This document shows positions 33,296 through 43,612 of a stretch of 64,000 nucleotides of DNA, piece after piece. The first letter of the stretch is position 1. Every line of letters begins with the position of its first letter. The DNA is from an uncultured Desulfobacter sp. GTDB taxonomy: Bacteria; Desulfobacterota; Desulfobacteria; Desulfobacterales; Desulfobacteraceae. Where the stretch lies: NCBI RefSeq assembly GCF_963665355.1, contig NZ_OY762229.1:62001-126000 (forward strand), written 5' to 3'. The notes beneath the pieces are model-generated. The model saw only the letters and a program-made list of their open reading frames with translations, was not told the DNA's origin and ran no database searches. Both the position numbers and the translations under genes were made by a program.

Positions 33296-36274
33296 TTAAA
33301 CAGCAGCGGGATATGAAATACGGTTGCGCCCGTCCTTTTTGGATTTGTATAGCATCTCATCGGTCTCTTTCAGCATTTCGTCAAAGGATTCAATGCTGTC
33401 TGAGTAATGGGCCACACCCAGGCTCAAGGTCAGTTTCAGATTGGCGGCGCCCTTTACAGCAAAGATTTTTTTTCCGAAAACGGCGCGTATCTTGTCGGCA
33501 ACAGGGATGGCGCCCGTAATGTCGGTTCCGGGGAGAATGATCATGAATTCGTCCCCGCCATACCGTCCCGGGATATCGGTTGCCCGAAGATTTTCCCGGA
33601 TGATGGATGCCACCTGTTTTAACACCCTGTCTCCGATATCGTGGCCATACCTGTCATTGACTTTTTTAAAATGGTCAATGTCTATCATGATAACGGACAG
33701 ACTGCCTTTTTTACGCTTTGCCGTTTCAAATTCCCGGTTTCCGAAATTCATGAAATATCTTCGGTTGTAGAGCCCTGTCAAGGGATCGATATTGGCCAGC
33801 CGGGCGTTTTCAATGGCTTTGGACGCAGCGTATTTCAAGGAAATATGGGTATCAATTCTGGCCAGCAGTTCGGTTTTGTCCACCGGTTTTACGATATAAT
33901 CATTGGCCCCCACGTCAAAGGCTGTGACAATATCACCGGGTTGATTTTTTGCCGTTAAAAATATGATGGGCAGCTCAAACGTGGAATATTGTTCTCTCAA
34001 CTTCCGGCAGACCTCATACCCGGACATTCTGGGCATCATGATATCAAGAAGCACAAGGTCAAACCGGCTGGTCTTGATTCTTTCCAGGGCCAGACGCCCG
34101 CTTGGTACGAATTCGGCCCCCAGTTTTTTTATCCCCAGGTAGTTGAGCAGAACCTGGCCGTTTACCGCTTCGTCATCCACGATGAGCACTTTTTTTGAAC
34201 AATTGCCGGTGCGGATATTCGGTAAGGGGCAGCTGGCTTCGGGAAAATGAAGAATGCTGCTTAAATGCGTTGACTCAAAGTTAATCCCTTTTGCCTTTTT
34301 CCCATTGGCGGCAACCTGCGGGAGCGTAAATATAAAACAGGACCCCTTGCCTGGCTCTGATTCAACCCGGATTTTGCCGCCGTGCAGTTCCACCAGTTTT
34401 TTCGTGATGGGAAGCCCCAGTCCGGTTCCTTTGTATTCCCGTTCAATGGAACCGTCGCCCTGCTCAAAGGAGTTGAAAATACGTTCTGTTAATGAAGGAT
34501 CAATACCAATCCCCGAATCCTCAACCCGGACCTCCATGGTATCTGTCCCAGGGATGGCCCGGACCCTGACATAGCCTTTTTCCGTATATTTTACACCGTT
34601 CCCGATGAGATTATACAGGATCTGCTGAAGCCTGTTTTCATCTCCATAGACAAAGGGCGCATCCTTGGGGATATCATTAATTAATTGAATGGCTTTGTTT
34701 GGAGTCGTGGATTTTATAACGGTCATGACAACACAGACCATCTGCCTTAAATCCTGGGATGTTTTCGACATCAGGATATCGTTGTGTCTCAGCTTTGAAA
34801 AGTCCAGGATATCATTAATGAGCGTTGAAAGTCTTTTCCCGCTTGAGACAATAAGGCCGAGGTTCTGCCGGGCTTCCCCGGAAAGCGGGCCTGCAGCGCC
34901 ATGAATCAAGGATTCGGCCACGCCGATGATGCCGTTGATAGGGGTTCTCAATTCATGGGAGGTATTGGCAAGAAATTCATCTTTGAGACGGTCAACAACC
35001 TTGAGTTTTTCAGACAGCATGGCAACCGTTCTGTGCTCCCGTGAGAATTTGATGGCCAGCATGAGGGAGTGGATCAGAATAAATCCAAGAAAAAACAGGG
35101 CCAGGTAATACCCTGTATTGATCACCTGCAGGTAGTGCAGCATGTCATTGGCAACCCCTGCAGCAAGAACCATGCTTCCGGATAAAAAGAGCATGGCAAA
35201 AGCTGTTTTGTTCACAATCGCTTTCAGGTTAATGTAAAGGACAAACAAAACGCTGGCCCCCACCGCCACCAGATAATATTTGAATATAACGGAGTAAGCC
35301 ATTGTGGATACAAAAGGGATACAGCCGGCATAGATAATATGAACAGCCGTCATCAGCCAGAAAAAAAACCGGGGAAGATCTTTTTGAAAAAAAAAGTAGC
35401 TGAAAAACTGAAACAGGATGGCACAACAGGGAATCGTGACTGTTGAGAGTCTTGATGCGATGTCAAAGGGCAGGTCGGGAATGATCCAGGAAATCAGGGT
35501 ATTGCCCGTGAACAGGGTTCTGAGGGCAACCATGAAACAGAACAAACCGAAATAAAAAAGTTCTTTTTCTTTTTGCCGGAATAAAAAGATGATGGTGTGG
35601 TAAAATCCGGCAAACAGACAAGTGGAAATGAGCATGATTTCCATGGATGTGCTGATCATGAACTTTCGATACATCTGTTTTTCCGTACCGAGAATAAAAC
35701 TTTGGGCAATCCCCGCGTTTCCATGGCGGCGATTTTTCATCTGCAGGACAATTTCCACATCATCCGTATCAGGGGAAAAGGCCAGGATGTCCGGTTTGAG
35801 GAACCCGACCGGTTCGCCCGGCAACATACCGTTTTGCCGAATCAACCGGCCATTGATCCACAGACAGTATTCCGTAAACAGTTCCGGGGTCTGTAATACC
35901 AGGCTCTTATTTTTTCCGGATATTTTTACAATAAGCCGGTACGTGGCACATCCCGCGGCTGGAAAGTTGCGGCCCGGATAGGCTGTCCAGAACCGGGGAA
36001 CCGGATAAAAACCGATCAGGTCAGGATCTGACCATTCCCGTGAATCAGGATCAAGAAGCCTGTTCCAGCAGAATTGCCACTCTCCGTCAAGTTTCACCGG
36101 CCCGGTTTTTTGCAAATCCAGGTCTCTTAAATCTAAAACCCCTTTGCCGGCTTCAGGCCCTGCCCAGACCCGGGGGCCGGACAGGTTCATTGTGATAAAA
36201 AATGCAGCGGCCAGAACCATTGTCTTTTGCAATTTTAGGATATGTTTAACATCTGGCCGCATAATTTGTGGCAT
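33296..36274 (-). CDS. 7TMR-DISM hybrid histidine kinase with receiver and GGDEF domains
   Basis: 992 residues. Signal/TM near 17-38, then an extracellular 7TMR-DISMED2-type jelly-roll (about 45-190, with LDGEWQFCWNRLLDP). Seven TM helices follow (about 205-410). HisKA has FLANTSHELRTPINGIIGVA near 445, and HATPase has GTGLGLPITKK. A receiver has VLLDIMMPRMSG, and the C-terminal diguanylate cyclase has GGDEF (RYGGDEFMIIL) preceded by DPLTGLYNRRYF. No inhibitory RxxD five residues before GGDEF is evident. It probably senses a periplasmic carbohydrate-like ligand and outputs both phosphotransfer and c-di-GMP. Convergent with ilvN, 23 bp apart. Confidence 0.85.
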   Translation of the reverse strand: MPQIMRPDVKHILKLQKTMVLAAAFFITMNLSGPRVWAGPEAGKGVLDLRDLDLQKTGPVKLDGEWQFCWNRLLDPDSREWSDPDLIGFYPVPRFWTAYPGRNFPAAGCATYRLIVKISGKNKSLVLQTPELFTEYCLWINGRLIRQNGMLPGEPVGFLKPDILAFSPDTDDVEIVLQMKNRRHGNAGIAQSFILGTEKQMYRKFMISTSMEIMLISTCLFAGFYHTIIFLFRQKEKELFYFGLFCFMVALRTLFTGNTLISWIIPDLPFDIASRLSTVTIPCCAILFQFFSYFFFQKDLPRFFFWLMTAVHIIYAGCIPFVSTMAYSVIFKYYLVAVGASVLFVLYINLKAIVNKTAFAMLFLSGSMVLAAGVANDMLHYLQVINTGYYLALFFLGFILIHSLMLAIKFSREHRTVAMLSEKLKVVDRLKDEFLANTSHELRTPINGIIGVAESLIHGAAGPLSGEARQNLGLIVSSGKRLSTLINDILDFSKLRHNDILMSKTSQDLRQMVCVVMTVIKSTTPNKAIQLINDIPKDAPFVYGDENRLQQILYNLIGNGVKYTEKGYVRVRAIPGTDTMEVRVEDSGIGIDPSLTERIFNSFEQGDGSIEREYKGTGLGLPITKKLVELHGGKIRVESEPGKGSCFIFTLPQVAANGKKAKGINFESTHLSSILHFPEASCPLPNIRTGNCSKKVLIVDDEAVNGQVLLNYLGIKKLGAEFVPSGRLALERIKTSRFDLVLLDIMMPRMSGYEVCRKLREQYSTFELPIIFLTAKNQPGDIVTAFDVGANDYIVKPVDKTELLARIDTHISLKYAASKAIENARLANIDPLTGLYNRRYFMNFGNREFETAKRKKGSLSVIMIDIDHFKKVNDRYGHDIGDRVLKQVASIIRENLRATDIPGRYGGDEFMIILPGTDITGAIPVADKIRAVFGKKIFAVKGAANLKLTLSLGVAHYSDSIESFDEMLKETDEMLYKSKKDGRNRISYPAAV

Positions 36275-36389
36275 TTATTTTTTTCGAGTTTCTAACGCAG
36301 GCGCACCTGCCCGGAGTTTGAAGTATTTAATTATGAGTGAATGAAACGGTCCAGTCAATCCTTTTTGAATATTGCCGAAGGTCGCGGGA
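36275..36389. other. intergenic region upstream of hybrid kinase
   Basis: About 115 bp leading into transposase debris. It should contain the promoter of the hybrid kinase. No specific motif was recognised. Confidence 0.4.
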
Positions 36390-36587
36390 AATAATAGGTT
36401 GATCTATACAGTTTTCAGCATCCCTAAACGGTTACGGATTTATTTTCTCTATGACCGCACTTTACTGGCAAAACGTTCTAAGTGCGCATGGAATGTTATT
36501 GCAGCTTATCTTAAATCTACAGCCTCGGAGGATGGCGCTGCTCCCGGCGCCTGCATTGCAGTGCAGACCTATGAAGAAGTTCTTTGA
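36390..36587 (+). pseudogene. IS91-family transposase internal fragment
   Basis: The plus frame reads VFSIPKRLRIYFLYDRTLLA followed by KCAWNVIAAYL and ends at TGA 36587. The PKRLR..F..D pattern is typical of the Y2 transposase domain of IS91-type elements and fits the C-terminal fragments at 15.5, 26 and 30.3 kb. No further transposase sequence is detectable up to 36790. Confidence 0.6.
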
Positions 36588-36791
36588 AAGTTTGAAGCCA
36601 TCCACTCGACCCTTAACTAACAGAATTCATTTCAAATTCGGCGCAAGTATCCAGAAGCTCGAGCCACTTGAAGAGACCAAATTATTGACCAATTGGCACC
36701 CTTGATGGTGGATCAGGGGTTCGAATTCAATAGATTATAGATGGATTTCTTTGTATATTACCCGAATTTCCATTTTTAAACGGACTCAAAA

Positions 36792-37274
36792 ATGATTGAA
36801 TTGAATATTGTATTATTGGAGCCTGAGATACCTCAGAACACCGGAAACATTGGCAGAACATGTAATGCTATGGGTGCTTGCCTGCACCTGATAGAACCAT
36901 TGGGGTTTTCCATTGAGGATAAATATTTAAAGCGTGCCGGACTTGACTACTGGAAAGAACTCAATGTTAAATCATACAGCAACTATACTGATTTTCTTGC
37001 CCGAAATCCCCAGGGGCAGAAAATATTTCTTTCAAAAAAAGCGACAATACCATGTGACCGGTTTTGTTATTCAGATAATATTTACCTTATTTTTGGAAAA
37101 GAATCCGTGGGACTTCCTGAAAAGATGCTAAAGGAAAATAAGAATTCCTGTGTCAGGGTCCCCATGTCTTCCTGCGCCAGATCTTTAAATCTGGCCAACA
37201 CTGTAGCCATCATCAGTTATGAGGTAATGCGACAACACTCTTTTGTAGGATTAGACATCGGAAACATCAGGTGA
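36792..37274 (+). CDS. trmL: tRNA (cytidine/uridine(34)-2'-O)-methyltransferase
   Basis: 160 residues, SPOUT-fold enzyme that 2'-O-methylates the wobble nucleotide of tRNA-Leu isoacceptors with SAM. Hallmarks are LLEPEIPQNTGNIGRTCNAM at the N-terminus, IYLIFGKESVGLPEKML, and the trefoil-knot segment VRVPMSSCARSLNLANTVAI. Length is typical of TrmL. It stands alone between transposase debris and a VOC remnant. The N-terminal frame is intact. Confidence 0.9.
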   Translation: MIELNIVLLEPEIPQNTGNIGRTCNAMGACLHLIEPLGFSIEDKYLKRAGLDYWKELNVKSYSNYTDFLARNPQGQKIFLSKKATIPCDRFCYSDNIYLIFGKESVGLPEKMLKENKNSCVRVPMSSCARSLNLANTVAIISYEVMRQHSFVGLDIGNIR

Positions 37275-37363
37275 GCAATGGGCAGAAGCAAGGCTCGCGG
37301 CTCTTGTTTTAAAAATAGGGGGTCTTGCCATTTTTTTGATTCTTTAAATTTCAGGAATTCTAA

Positions 37364-37546
37364 TTGACGCTGGTGCTTGATGTAAAAGGCTTCGGGAATC
37401 TGAACCATTTCTGCATTGCCCTGGACAAGGCGGCCTGGGATGCTCTTGTGAGCCGTCTTGAACAGAGCAATGTGGACATTGAAAACGGCCCTGTGATCAT
37501 ACGTCCTGCCGGACTGGCCGGCAGGACGATTAAGGTTAGATGGTAA
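37364..37546 (+). pseudogene. glyoxalase/VOC-family remnant
   Basis: The frame reads GNLNHFCIALDKAAWDALVS then RLEQSNVDIENGPV, one half of a VOC metal-binding module (His in NHFC). It then runs into a terminator hairpin and stops. Neither the paired module nor a proper N-terminus is present. Confidence 0.5.
37502..37528. terminator. hairpin between VOC remnant and chemoreceptor remnant
   Basis: Perfect 11-bp stem CGTCCTGCCGG / CCGGCAGGACG with a 5-base loop. It sits 8 bp beyond the 3' end of the chemoreceptor pseudogene (minus strand), so it probably was that gene's terminator. The T-tract is weak. Confidence 0.5.
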
Positions 37547-38740
37547 AACGGTTCACCATTTTATTAAGATCCTTGGCCAGTTGTGACAGATCTGCGGCCC
37601 GTGATTTTACCTGAAGCCCGCCGGTTTTCATTTCCTCGGCAGCCTGGTTTACCTGGCTGATATCAACATTTATTTCAGCAACCACAGAAGATACCTGGTT
37701 TACGTTTTCATTGACCTCTCCGACACCTGATGCGGCCTGGGTGATATTACTGGAAATTTCCTGGGTGGTTGCGGACTGCTCTTCAACCGCGGTGGCAACG
37801 GTTATAACAATCTCATTTATCTCGTTGATAACGGTAACAATAGATTCAATGGCGCTGACAGATTCTTTGGTGGTATTTTGTACTCCGGTGATCCTGTCGC
37901 TGATTTCATTTGTGGCTTCGGCAGTCTGCAGAGCAAGGGCCTTGATCTGTCCTGCCACAACGGCAAACCCTTTTCCGGCGTCTCCGGCCCGTGCCGCTTC
38001 GATAGTGGCATTGAGCGCCAGAAGATTGGTCTGTTCAGAGATATCGGCAATGGTGTCAGTAACCTTACTGATTTCTGCTGCGGCTTTCCCCAGTTTATCC
38101 ACTTTACTGGATACATCCTGGGCCGTCTGAACCGCTTTCTGGGTGGTTTCACTTCCCCTGGCGGTGTTTTTAGAAATTTCACCACGTAAAGCCGTGCCAA
38201 AAGCAAGTTTCGCATGGCCATTCCGGCATGAAATGCGGCTGTCACATCATCATCGGTGTTGGCTGAAATCATGATGTCTGTCAGAGACTTTTCTAAAACC
38301 GCCCCTTGGACATTCAGGACGTCATTGACCAGTTTGTTGCGCTGCTCTTTATATTTTATAATCCGGCCAAATCCTTTATAATAGTCTTCTAAGGCATCTT
38401 CAACCTCATCAATCTTAGCGGCTCTCTCCGGGTCATGAATGTCCTTATGGGCTTGGGCCTGAAACTGCATCATGAGTTTCCAGCGTTCGTCAAAGTCGGC
38501 CAATATTTTCTTGTTTCCTGAAATTAGAAAACTTTTCACATCCATGCGGACCATCAACATATTGGCCTGAAGCCGTCCTGCAAGGTTTGTTTCCCTTGCC
38601 ATCTCCCGGTAATGTTCAAAGCCGGTAGATGCGCCTTTTAATGCATAAAAGCCGGTGAGCGAGATCACAAAGAGCAGCACCAGAATTACCGTGAATCCAC
38701 TGATCAGTTTTGTTTTTAAAGATAGGGTACTTAATTTCAT
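37536..38740 (-). pseudogene. methyl-accepting chemotaxis protein with internal deletion and frameshift
   Basis: Starts at ATG 38740 (GGAGG upstream). TM1 is at LISGFTVILVLLFVISLTGF, then a helical-bundle periplasmic sensor up to [14 protein letters not shown]. From about 38190 the correct continuation is in another frame ([20 protein letters not shown]), runs through the conserved hairpin ([20 protein letters not shown]) and ends at 37536. The second TM, the HAMP domain and the first half of the signalling bundle are missing at the junction. So one deletion of a few hundred bases broke the gene. Confidence 0.8.
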
Positions 38741-38795
38741 TCGAACGTCCTCCAAATCATTTTTTCAGCTTCGCGTTCTTCCATTAGGGGGGATG

Positions 38796-39179
38796 CTATT
38801 TTGATGGTTGTGTCCCATGGGCCCGGATGATTTTATTCAATACAGCGCACACATCGCCAAAGCCGACACCGCTATATGAAATATAGCTTGGCTGCAGGGA
38901 TAATGCCTTTGAGGTCAGGTCGTCCCTATTATCAGGCAGAATGATGATGTGCCGGGCGTTGAATATAAATGGGACAGCTGAAGAAAGAACCTCGATTTCC
39001 TTTTCATTGGAAATCAGAGAAACGATAATCACACATTCTGAACGCTTTCCCCGCAACAGGTCAAAAAGTCTCTCAAAATCAAAGACCATAACCGGCTTGG
39101 AGGTGACGTCCTGAAAAATCTTTTTCAGGAGAACCTCTTTTTTTTTATTGTCCGGATGGGCGTATATGACCACTTCCAT
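38796..39179 (-). CDS. hypothetical protein, receiver-like alpha/beta fold
   Basis: About 127 residues from ATG 39179 (GAGG 7 bases upstream; an earlier ATG at 39191 lacks a site). Alternating hydrophobic strands (VVIYAHPD, CVIIVSLIS, HIIILPDN) and helices suggest a receiver-like or Rossmann-type fold. The usual acidic cluster, phospho-Asp and Lys are not evident, so it would be a pseudo-receiver at most. It lies downstream of the NtrC regulator and may be part of the same signalling cluster. Confidence 0.5.
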   Translation of the reverse strand: MEVVIYAHPDNKKKEVLLKKIFQDVTSKPVMVFDFERLFDLLRGKRSECVIIVSLISNEKEIEVLSSAVPFIFNARHIIILPDNRDDLTSKALSLQPSYISYSGVGFGDVCAVLNKIIRAHGTQPSK

Positions 39180-39375
39180 TGTTAGCCTCATTTAAATTCG
39201 AAACTATTGGGTTTTTAATTATTTGGCCTCTAAAATACAAAAAGAGTGCCAGGGAAGTGGGATTGGTGAATATGCCGTAATTACAGATGGATATGTGGGC
39301 GAGGTGGTGAGGAGGACATGAATCTACCCCGAAAATCTTATTAAATAATACGTGGTTATTATTTTTTCGTACAGA

Positions 39376-40824
39376 TTAAGATGGGGTGGTGGCGGGAAGG
39401 TACTTTCGGAGTAATGAATAAAAATGGCTTTTACTGATACCTGCCATGGTACTTGCTCTGTCTATATCACCCATGGTGACTTCCATAAGTTCTTTGAAGT
39501 ATAGTTTCTCAGCTTCCCCTGTAATATAGTTTTTTAATTCTTTTAAGGGTTTAATGGGAGTGAACAGCTCATCCGGCAGAAAAATAGTTCGCATGCCTTC
39601 CGCTTTAGCCAGGGAGCGGGGCTTTGTACTCTGCTGTTTTGTCATGGAGGACCGAAGATTCTGGAGTCTGATGGCGTTCGGTAGAAAATTGGGATAAAGC
39701 ATGGTGGATTCCGGGTTGGCAAGAACCGCTTTTTCTATGCTGCTGATGAGTTCCCTTGCATTTCCGGGCCAGTCGTATGATTCAAGGGCGGTTAAAAAAT
39801 CCGGTACAAACCCTTTGGTTTCAAAACCGTGACGGGTACATAAAAGATGAATATAATGTAAGGTTAAATCCTTGATATCCGCCTTACAGTCCCTTAAAGC
39901 CGGTAGTTGAATATGAATGGTTTTTAACCTGAAAAGCAGATCATTACGGAATTGACCGCTTTTTGTCATGTCTTCAAGATCCCTGTTGGTTGCGGAAATT
40001 AGTCTGAAGTTGCTTTGAATTTCCTCTGTGCCGCCAACGGGTTTGAATTTTTTTTCCTGTAATACCCTTAGGAATTTGGCCTGTATGGATAATGGGAGTT
40101 CTCCCACCTCATCCAGAAACAGTGTACCGCCGTCTGCTTTTTTAACCAGTCCCTCCCGGCTTGTATCCGCACCGGTAAATGCGCCTTTTATATTTCCGAA
40201 CAGGACAGATTCCACAAGCTGTTCCGGCAACGCTGCGCAATCCACAACAACATAACGATCTTCTTTTTGCCTGCTGTTCATGTGAATCGTTTTTGCAAAC
40301 AATTCCTTTCCGGTCCCGGTTTCACCGGTAATCAGCACAGCAGCATCGCTTTCGGCACTTTGGGCCGCCATATTCAAGCTTTGCATGATTCTGTGGCTTG
40401 ATCCTATGATGGGGGATCTGTCAAAAATAGAGTTAAATGATGCACGCAATGCTTTTTTTGACATTTTATACTCAAGGGACCGCTCAACACTCAATTTAAT
40501 GTCATGCGCTGCAAAGGGTTTGAGAATATAATCCCAGGCCCCATGCTCAAAAGCCATTTTGGCACCTTCGGCAGTGCCTTCTCCCGTTATGATGATGACT
40601 TCAGGTTCGGATGTCACCGACTTGAGTTCGGCAAGCCTGTCAAGACCATTCCCGTCGGGAAGGTTTACATCTAAAAGGACAAGATCAAACCCGCCATGCA
40701 GGGTCATGGCCAGTCCATCTTTTAGATTATCTGCAATCATGGGCATGTGCCCAAGATCTTTTAACTGGGTCACCAGTATTTCCCGTATTTCCGAATCATC
40801 CTCTATGATTAGAATTGCCGCCAT
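39376..40824 (-). CDS. sigma-54-dependent response regulator (NtrC family)
   Basis: 482 residues. Receiver with IIEDD and the phospho-Asp in LVLLDVNLPDGNG (near 53), and Lys in YILKPF. AAA+ domain with Walker A GETGTGKE, sigma-54 loop GAFTGA (NIKGAFTGADTS), Walker B GGTLFLDEVGELP and R-finger region. A Fis-type C-terminal HTH follows (DIDRASTMAGISKSHFYSLL). It begins 10 bp after the kinase at 40834-43326 and is surely its partner. It activates sigma-54 promoters; the targets are not visible here. Confidence 0.9.
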   Translation of the reverse strand: MAAILIIEDDSEIREILVTQLKDLGHMPMIADNLKDGLAMTLHGGFDLVLLDVNLPDGNGLDRLAELKSVTSEPEVIIITGEGTAEGAKMAFEHGAWDYILKPFAAHDIKLSVERSLEYKMSKKALRASFNSIFDRSPIIGSSHRIMQSLNMAAQSAESDAAVLITGETGTGKELFAKTIHMNSRQKEDRYVVVDCAALPEQLVESVLFGNIKGAFTGADTSREGLVKKADGGTLFLDEVGELPLSIQAKFLRVLQEKKFKPVGGTEEIQSNFRLISATNRDLEDMTKSGQFRNDLLFRLKTIHIQLPALRDCKADIKDLTLHYIHLLCTRHGFETKGFVPDFLTALESYDWPGNARELISSIEKAVLANPESTMLYPNFLPNAIRLQNLRSSMTKQQSTKPRSLAKAEGMRTIFLPDELFTPIKPLKELKNYITGEAEKLYFKELMEVTMGDIDRASTMAGISKSHFYSLLRKYLPATTPS

Positions 40825-40833
40825 GGGTCTCTT

Positions 40834-43326
40834 TTATTCTCCATCAAGTGTGTCTTTGATCATATTTGCCAGCGTTGCCATAAGAATCGGTTTTTCCAGA
40901 TATCCTCGTATTCCTAATTCCCTGGCCTGGTCGGCGTTTATGAGTTTGCTATGCCCAGTACAAATGATGATGGGCATACCGGGTCTGATATCCAAAATAT
41001 GTTTGACAAGTTGTGTGCCGGTCATTTTGGGCATGGTCATATCGGTGATGATCAGGTCAAAATCATCCGGTGACGCTTTAAATGTCTCCAGGGCTTCGAC
41101 GCCGTTGTTTTTTGCGGTAACCTCATATCCGAGCTCCTCAATGATCCAGCTGTTCATATGCAGCAAATTTTCTTCATCATCGATCAGGAGTATGTGGCCG
41201 GTTCCTTTTACAATAGGGTTGGAAGGTCCGTCATCACGGTCTATGGTATGCGCTTTTTTAAGTTCAGGGAAATATACCGTAAACCGTGTTCCTTTTCCCG
41301 GTGTGCTCTGGACGTCAATTCCCCCGTCAAGACTTTTAATGATACCATGCACAACCGAAAGGCCAAGCCCTGTACCCTCATCCTTGTCCCTTGTGGTGAA
41401 ATAGGGTTCAAATATCTTGTCTTGAATGCTTCGGTCCATTCCCCCCCCTGTATCGGCAACCTCTAATTTTAGATATAAACCCGCCTTAAGCGTGCCCGAA
41501 TCGACGAGTTCTTGATTTCTCAGCCGTATGGGGTGCAATGCAATACCTAAGATTCCGCCTGAATTTTTCATGGCATGGTAGGCGTTGGTGCATAGGTTCA
41601 TGACCACCTGATGAACCAGGGTCGGGTCGGCCAGGATCTTTTTGCAATTTCCATCGATATCTGCTCTGATATCAATGGTTTTTGGAATTGACGCTTTCAA
41701 TAGGGTTAGACACTCTTTGATAATGGGCTGGATTTTGATGGGTATCAACTGTCGCTCGTCATTTCTGCTGAATGTGAGAATCTGCTGGACAAGGTCTTTT
41801 GCACGCCACCCGGCTTTTAATACCTGTTTCAGTTGCTGCCTTTTGCGACTGCTTTCCGGAAGGTCTGATATCGCAAGTTCAGTGTACCCCAGCATGGCTG
41901 ATAGAATGTTATTGAAATCATGGGCAATACCACCGGCCAGGGTGCCTATTGATTCCATTTTTTGGACGTGTTGAAGTCGGTTCGTAAGTTCTGAATTTTC
42001 TTTTTCAGCCTTTTTTTGGTCTGTGACATCAAACACAATACCATCCGTGCCTGAGTATCTTCCTGTGTCCCCGAAGAGTGCACTTTTTCGGTCTTCAACC
42101 CACCTGATCTCCCCAGTTTTAGTTGTAATTCTATAAAGCTGGACAAAATTACGGGGGCCGGACCTTAAGGCTGACGTGTCATCAAGAACCGAATTCAAAT
42201 CTTCGGGATGAATAATACTGAACCATTTTTTCTCTTTTCGGTTTAGTTCTTCAATGGTATATCCGCAAATTTTTTCAAGCCCGCTGGCAAGTTCAATTGA
42301 CCCGTCAGGGGACATCATGTATACCATTCCCGGAATATTCTTAATTAAAGATTTATGTTTTAACTCACTTTTTTCGAGTGCCTCCTGGGCTCGTTTCCGT
42401 TCTGATAGTTCGGTTTCAAGCTTTTTGGAATTTTGCAGGATCTGGTCATATAGCAGGGAATTATCAAGGGCGATTGCCACGTCATGGCTAACGGCTTCAA
42501 GAAAGTGTCTTTTGTCTTTGAAATCCCGCTTTTCGATGGAGGCAATGCCCAGGGTGCCGATAATCTTGTCTTTGCACTTTAAGGGAATGGCGGCAAAAGA
42601 AGTCATTCCGGCATTTTTGCATTCTGTCAATGTGCATCGCGGGTCAGTATGAATATCTGTGGAATAAACCGCATTGTCCGAGCGTACGGATATTCCGCAA
42701 AGGCACTCACCCACCCTGTGAAAATGGTTCGCCTCAATTGAGCATTTTTTGTCTTTTTGATGCATCCCGGCCAAATGGAGGTCTTGGCCTTTTCGTAAGA
42801 AAAGCATGCACATGTCAGGATCAAGGTTTTTTGATATCTGATCCAGAATGGTTCCGATGATATCTTCCAAAGATGTGGAAGATATCACCTCTCTGCCTAT
42901 GGTGTGTATAGCGGACAGTTCTTCTTCTTTTTGAATCAATTTTTGTTGTGTGATTTTTTCTCTGGTAATGTTGATGTGAGAGATAACCGCTTTGCCCTCC
43001 GAAAGCGTCATGGGCGTTATCCGCATTAAAAACCATCTTTTTTCTTCTGGCGAATGGCAATCGTATTCAAGTTCAAATTCATCAATTTCTTTGTCCAGGA
43101 TCTGTTGAATGCCTTTTATCGTTTTTTCCGCTGTACATGAATGGTTTTGCAGAAGGGTTCTTTGACACACGTCAATATAGTTGGTGCCCACAGACACAGA
43201 GGTGCCGCCGTTCTGGGCTGCAAAATTTTTCCAGGCCTGGTTGACTGCAATGATGGTTCCCGTGCTGTCGACAACGGCAATATGTGCCGTTAAAGAGTTA
43301 AGTACATCTAAACTGTAAAAATCCAT
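40834..43326 (-). CDS. PAS-GAF-PAS hybrid sensor histidine kinase
   Basis: About 830 residues from ATG 43326 (the frame extends to a TTG at 43383), cytoplasmic with no TM. N-terminal PAS (LTAHIAVVDSTGTIIAVNQA), then GAF with several Cys (GECLCGISVRS, CTLTECKNAG) as in redox- or ligand-sensing GAFs. A second PAS has MVYMMSPDGSIELASG. HisKA has GGIAHDFNNILSAMLGYTEL, HATPase has GTGLGLSVVHGI, and a C-terminal receiver has LIITDMTMPKMTG. Operon with the NtrC regulator 10 bp downstream. The signal is presumably cytosolic. Confidence 0.85.
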   Translation of the reverse strand: MDFYSLDVLNSLTAHIAVVDSTGTIIAVNQAWKNFAAQNGGTSVSVGTNYIDVCQRTLLQNHSCTAEKTIKGIQQILDKEIDEFELEYDCHSPEEKRWFLMRITPMTLSEGKAVISHINITREKITQQKLIQKEEELSAIHTIGREVISSTSLEDIIGTILDQISKNLDPDMCMLFLRKGQDLHLAGMHQKDKKCSIEANHFHRVGECLCGISVRSDNAVYSTDIHTDPRCTLTECKNAGMTSFAAIPLKCKDKIIGTLGIASIEKRDFKDKRHFLEAVSHDVAIALDNSLLYDQILQNSKKLETELSERKRAQEALEKSELKHKSLIKNIPGMVYMMSPDGSIELASGLEKICGYTIEELNRKEKKWFSIIHPEDLNSVLDDTSALRSGPRNFVQLYRITTKTGEIRWVEDRKSALFGDTGRYSGTDGIVFDVTDQKKAEKENSELTNRLQHVQKMESIGTLAGGIAHDFNNILSAMLGYTELAISDLPESSRKRQQLKQVLKAGWRAKDLVQQILTFSRNDERQLIPIKIQPIIKECLTLLKASIPKTIDIRADIDGNCKKILADPTLVHQVVMNLCTNAYHAMKNSGGILGIALHPIRLRNQELVDSGTLKAGLYLKLEVADTGGGMDRSIQDKIFEPYFTTRDKDEGTGLGLSVVHGIIKSLDGGIDVQSTPGKGTRFTVYFPELKKAHTIDRDDGPSNPIVKGTGHILLIDDEENLLHMNSWIIEELGYEVTAKNNGVEALETFKASPDDFDLIITDMTMPKMTGTQLVKHILDIRPGMPIIICTGHSKLINADQARELGIRGYLEKPILMATLANMIKDTLDGE

Positions 43327-43612
43327 TTGTAACCCATAGCCCTCTTTAAAATTCTGAACTGAAAAATGTTTTCCGCCCTTCAATTTTTATGTTTTAATTA
43401 TAATTAAAGATGCTTTGAAAACAATCCTTAATACATTAGTTTGGTTTTCAATTCAAAAAAGAGTTGGCAGTGCCGGTTACGTGGACATTATAGGCAGCTG
43501 ATCAAACAGAGCAGTACTGCTATGGATCAGAAGGCTTTGATTCAGTCCAATGATGCATCTGCCCCGTGTACTGGCAGGGACCGGAATGCCAGTCAGATAT
43601 GAAGGAGTGTCC

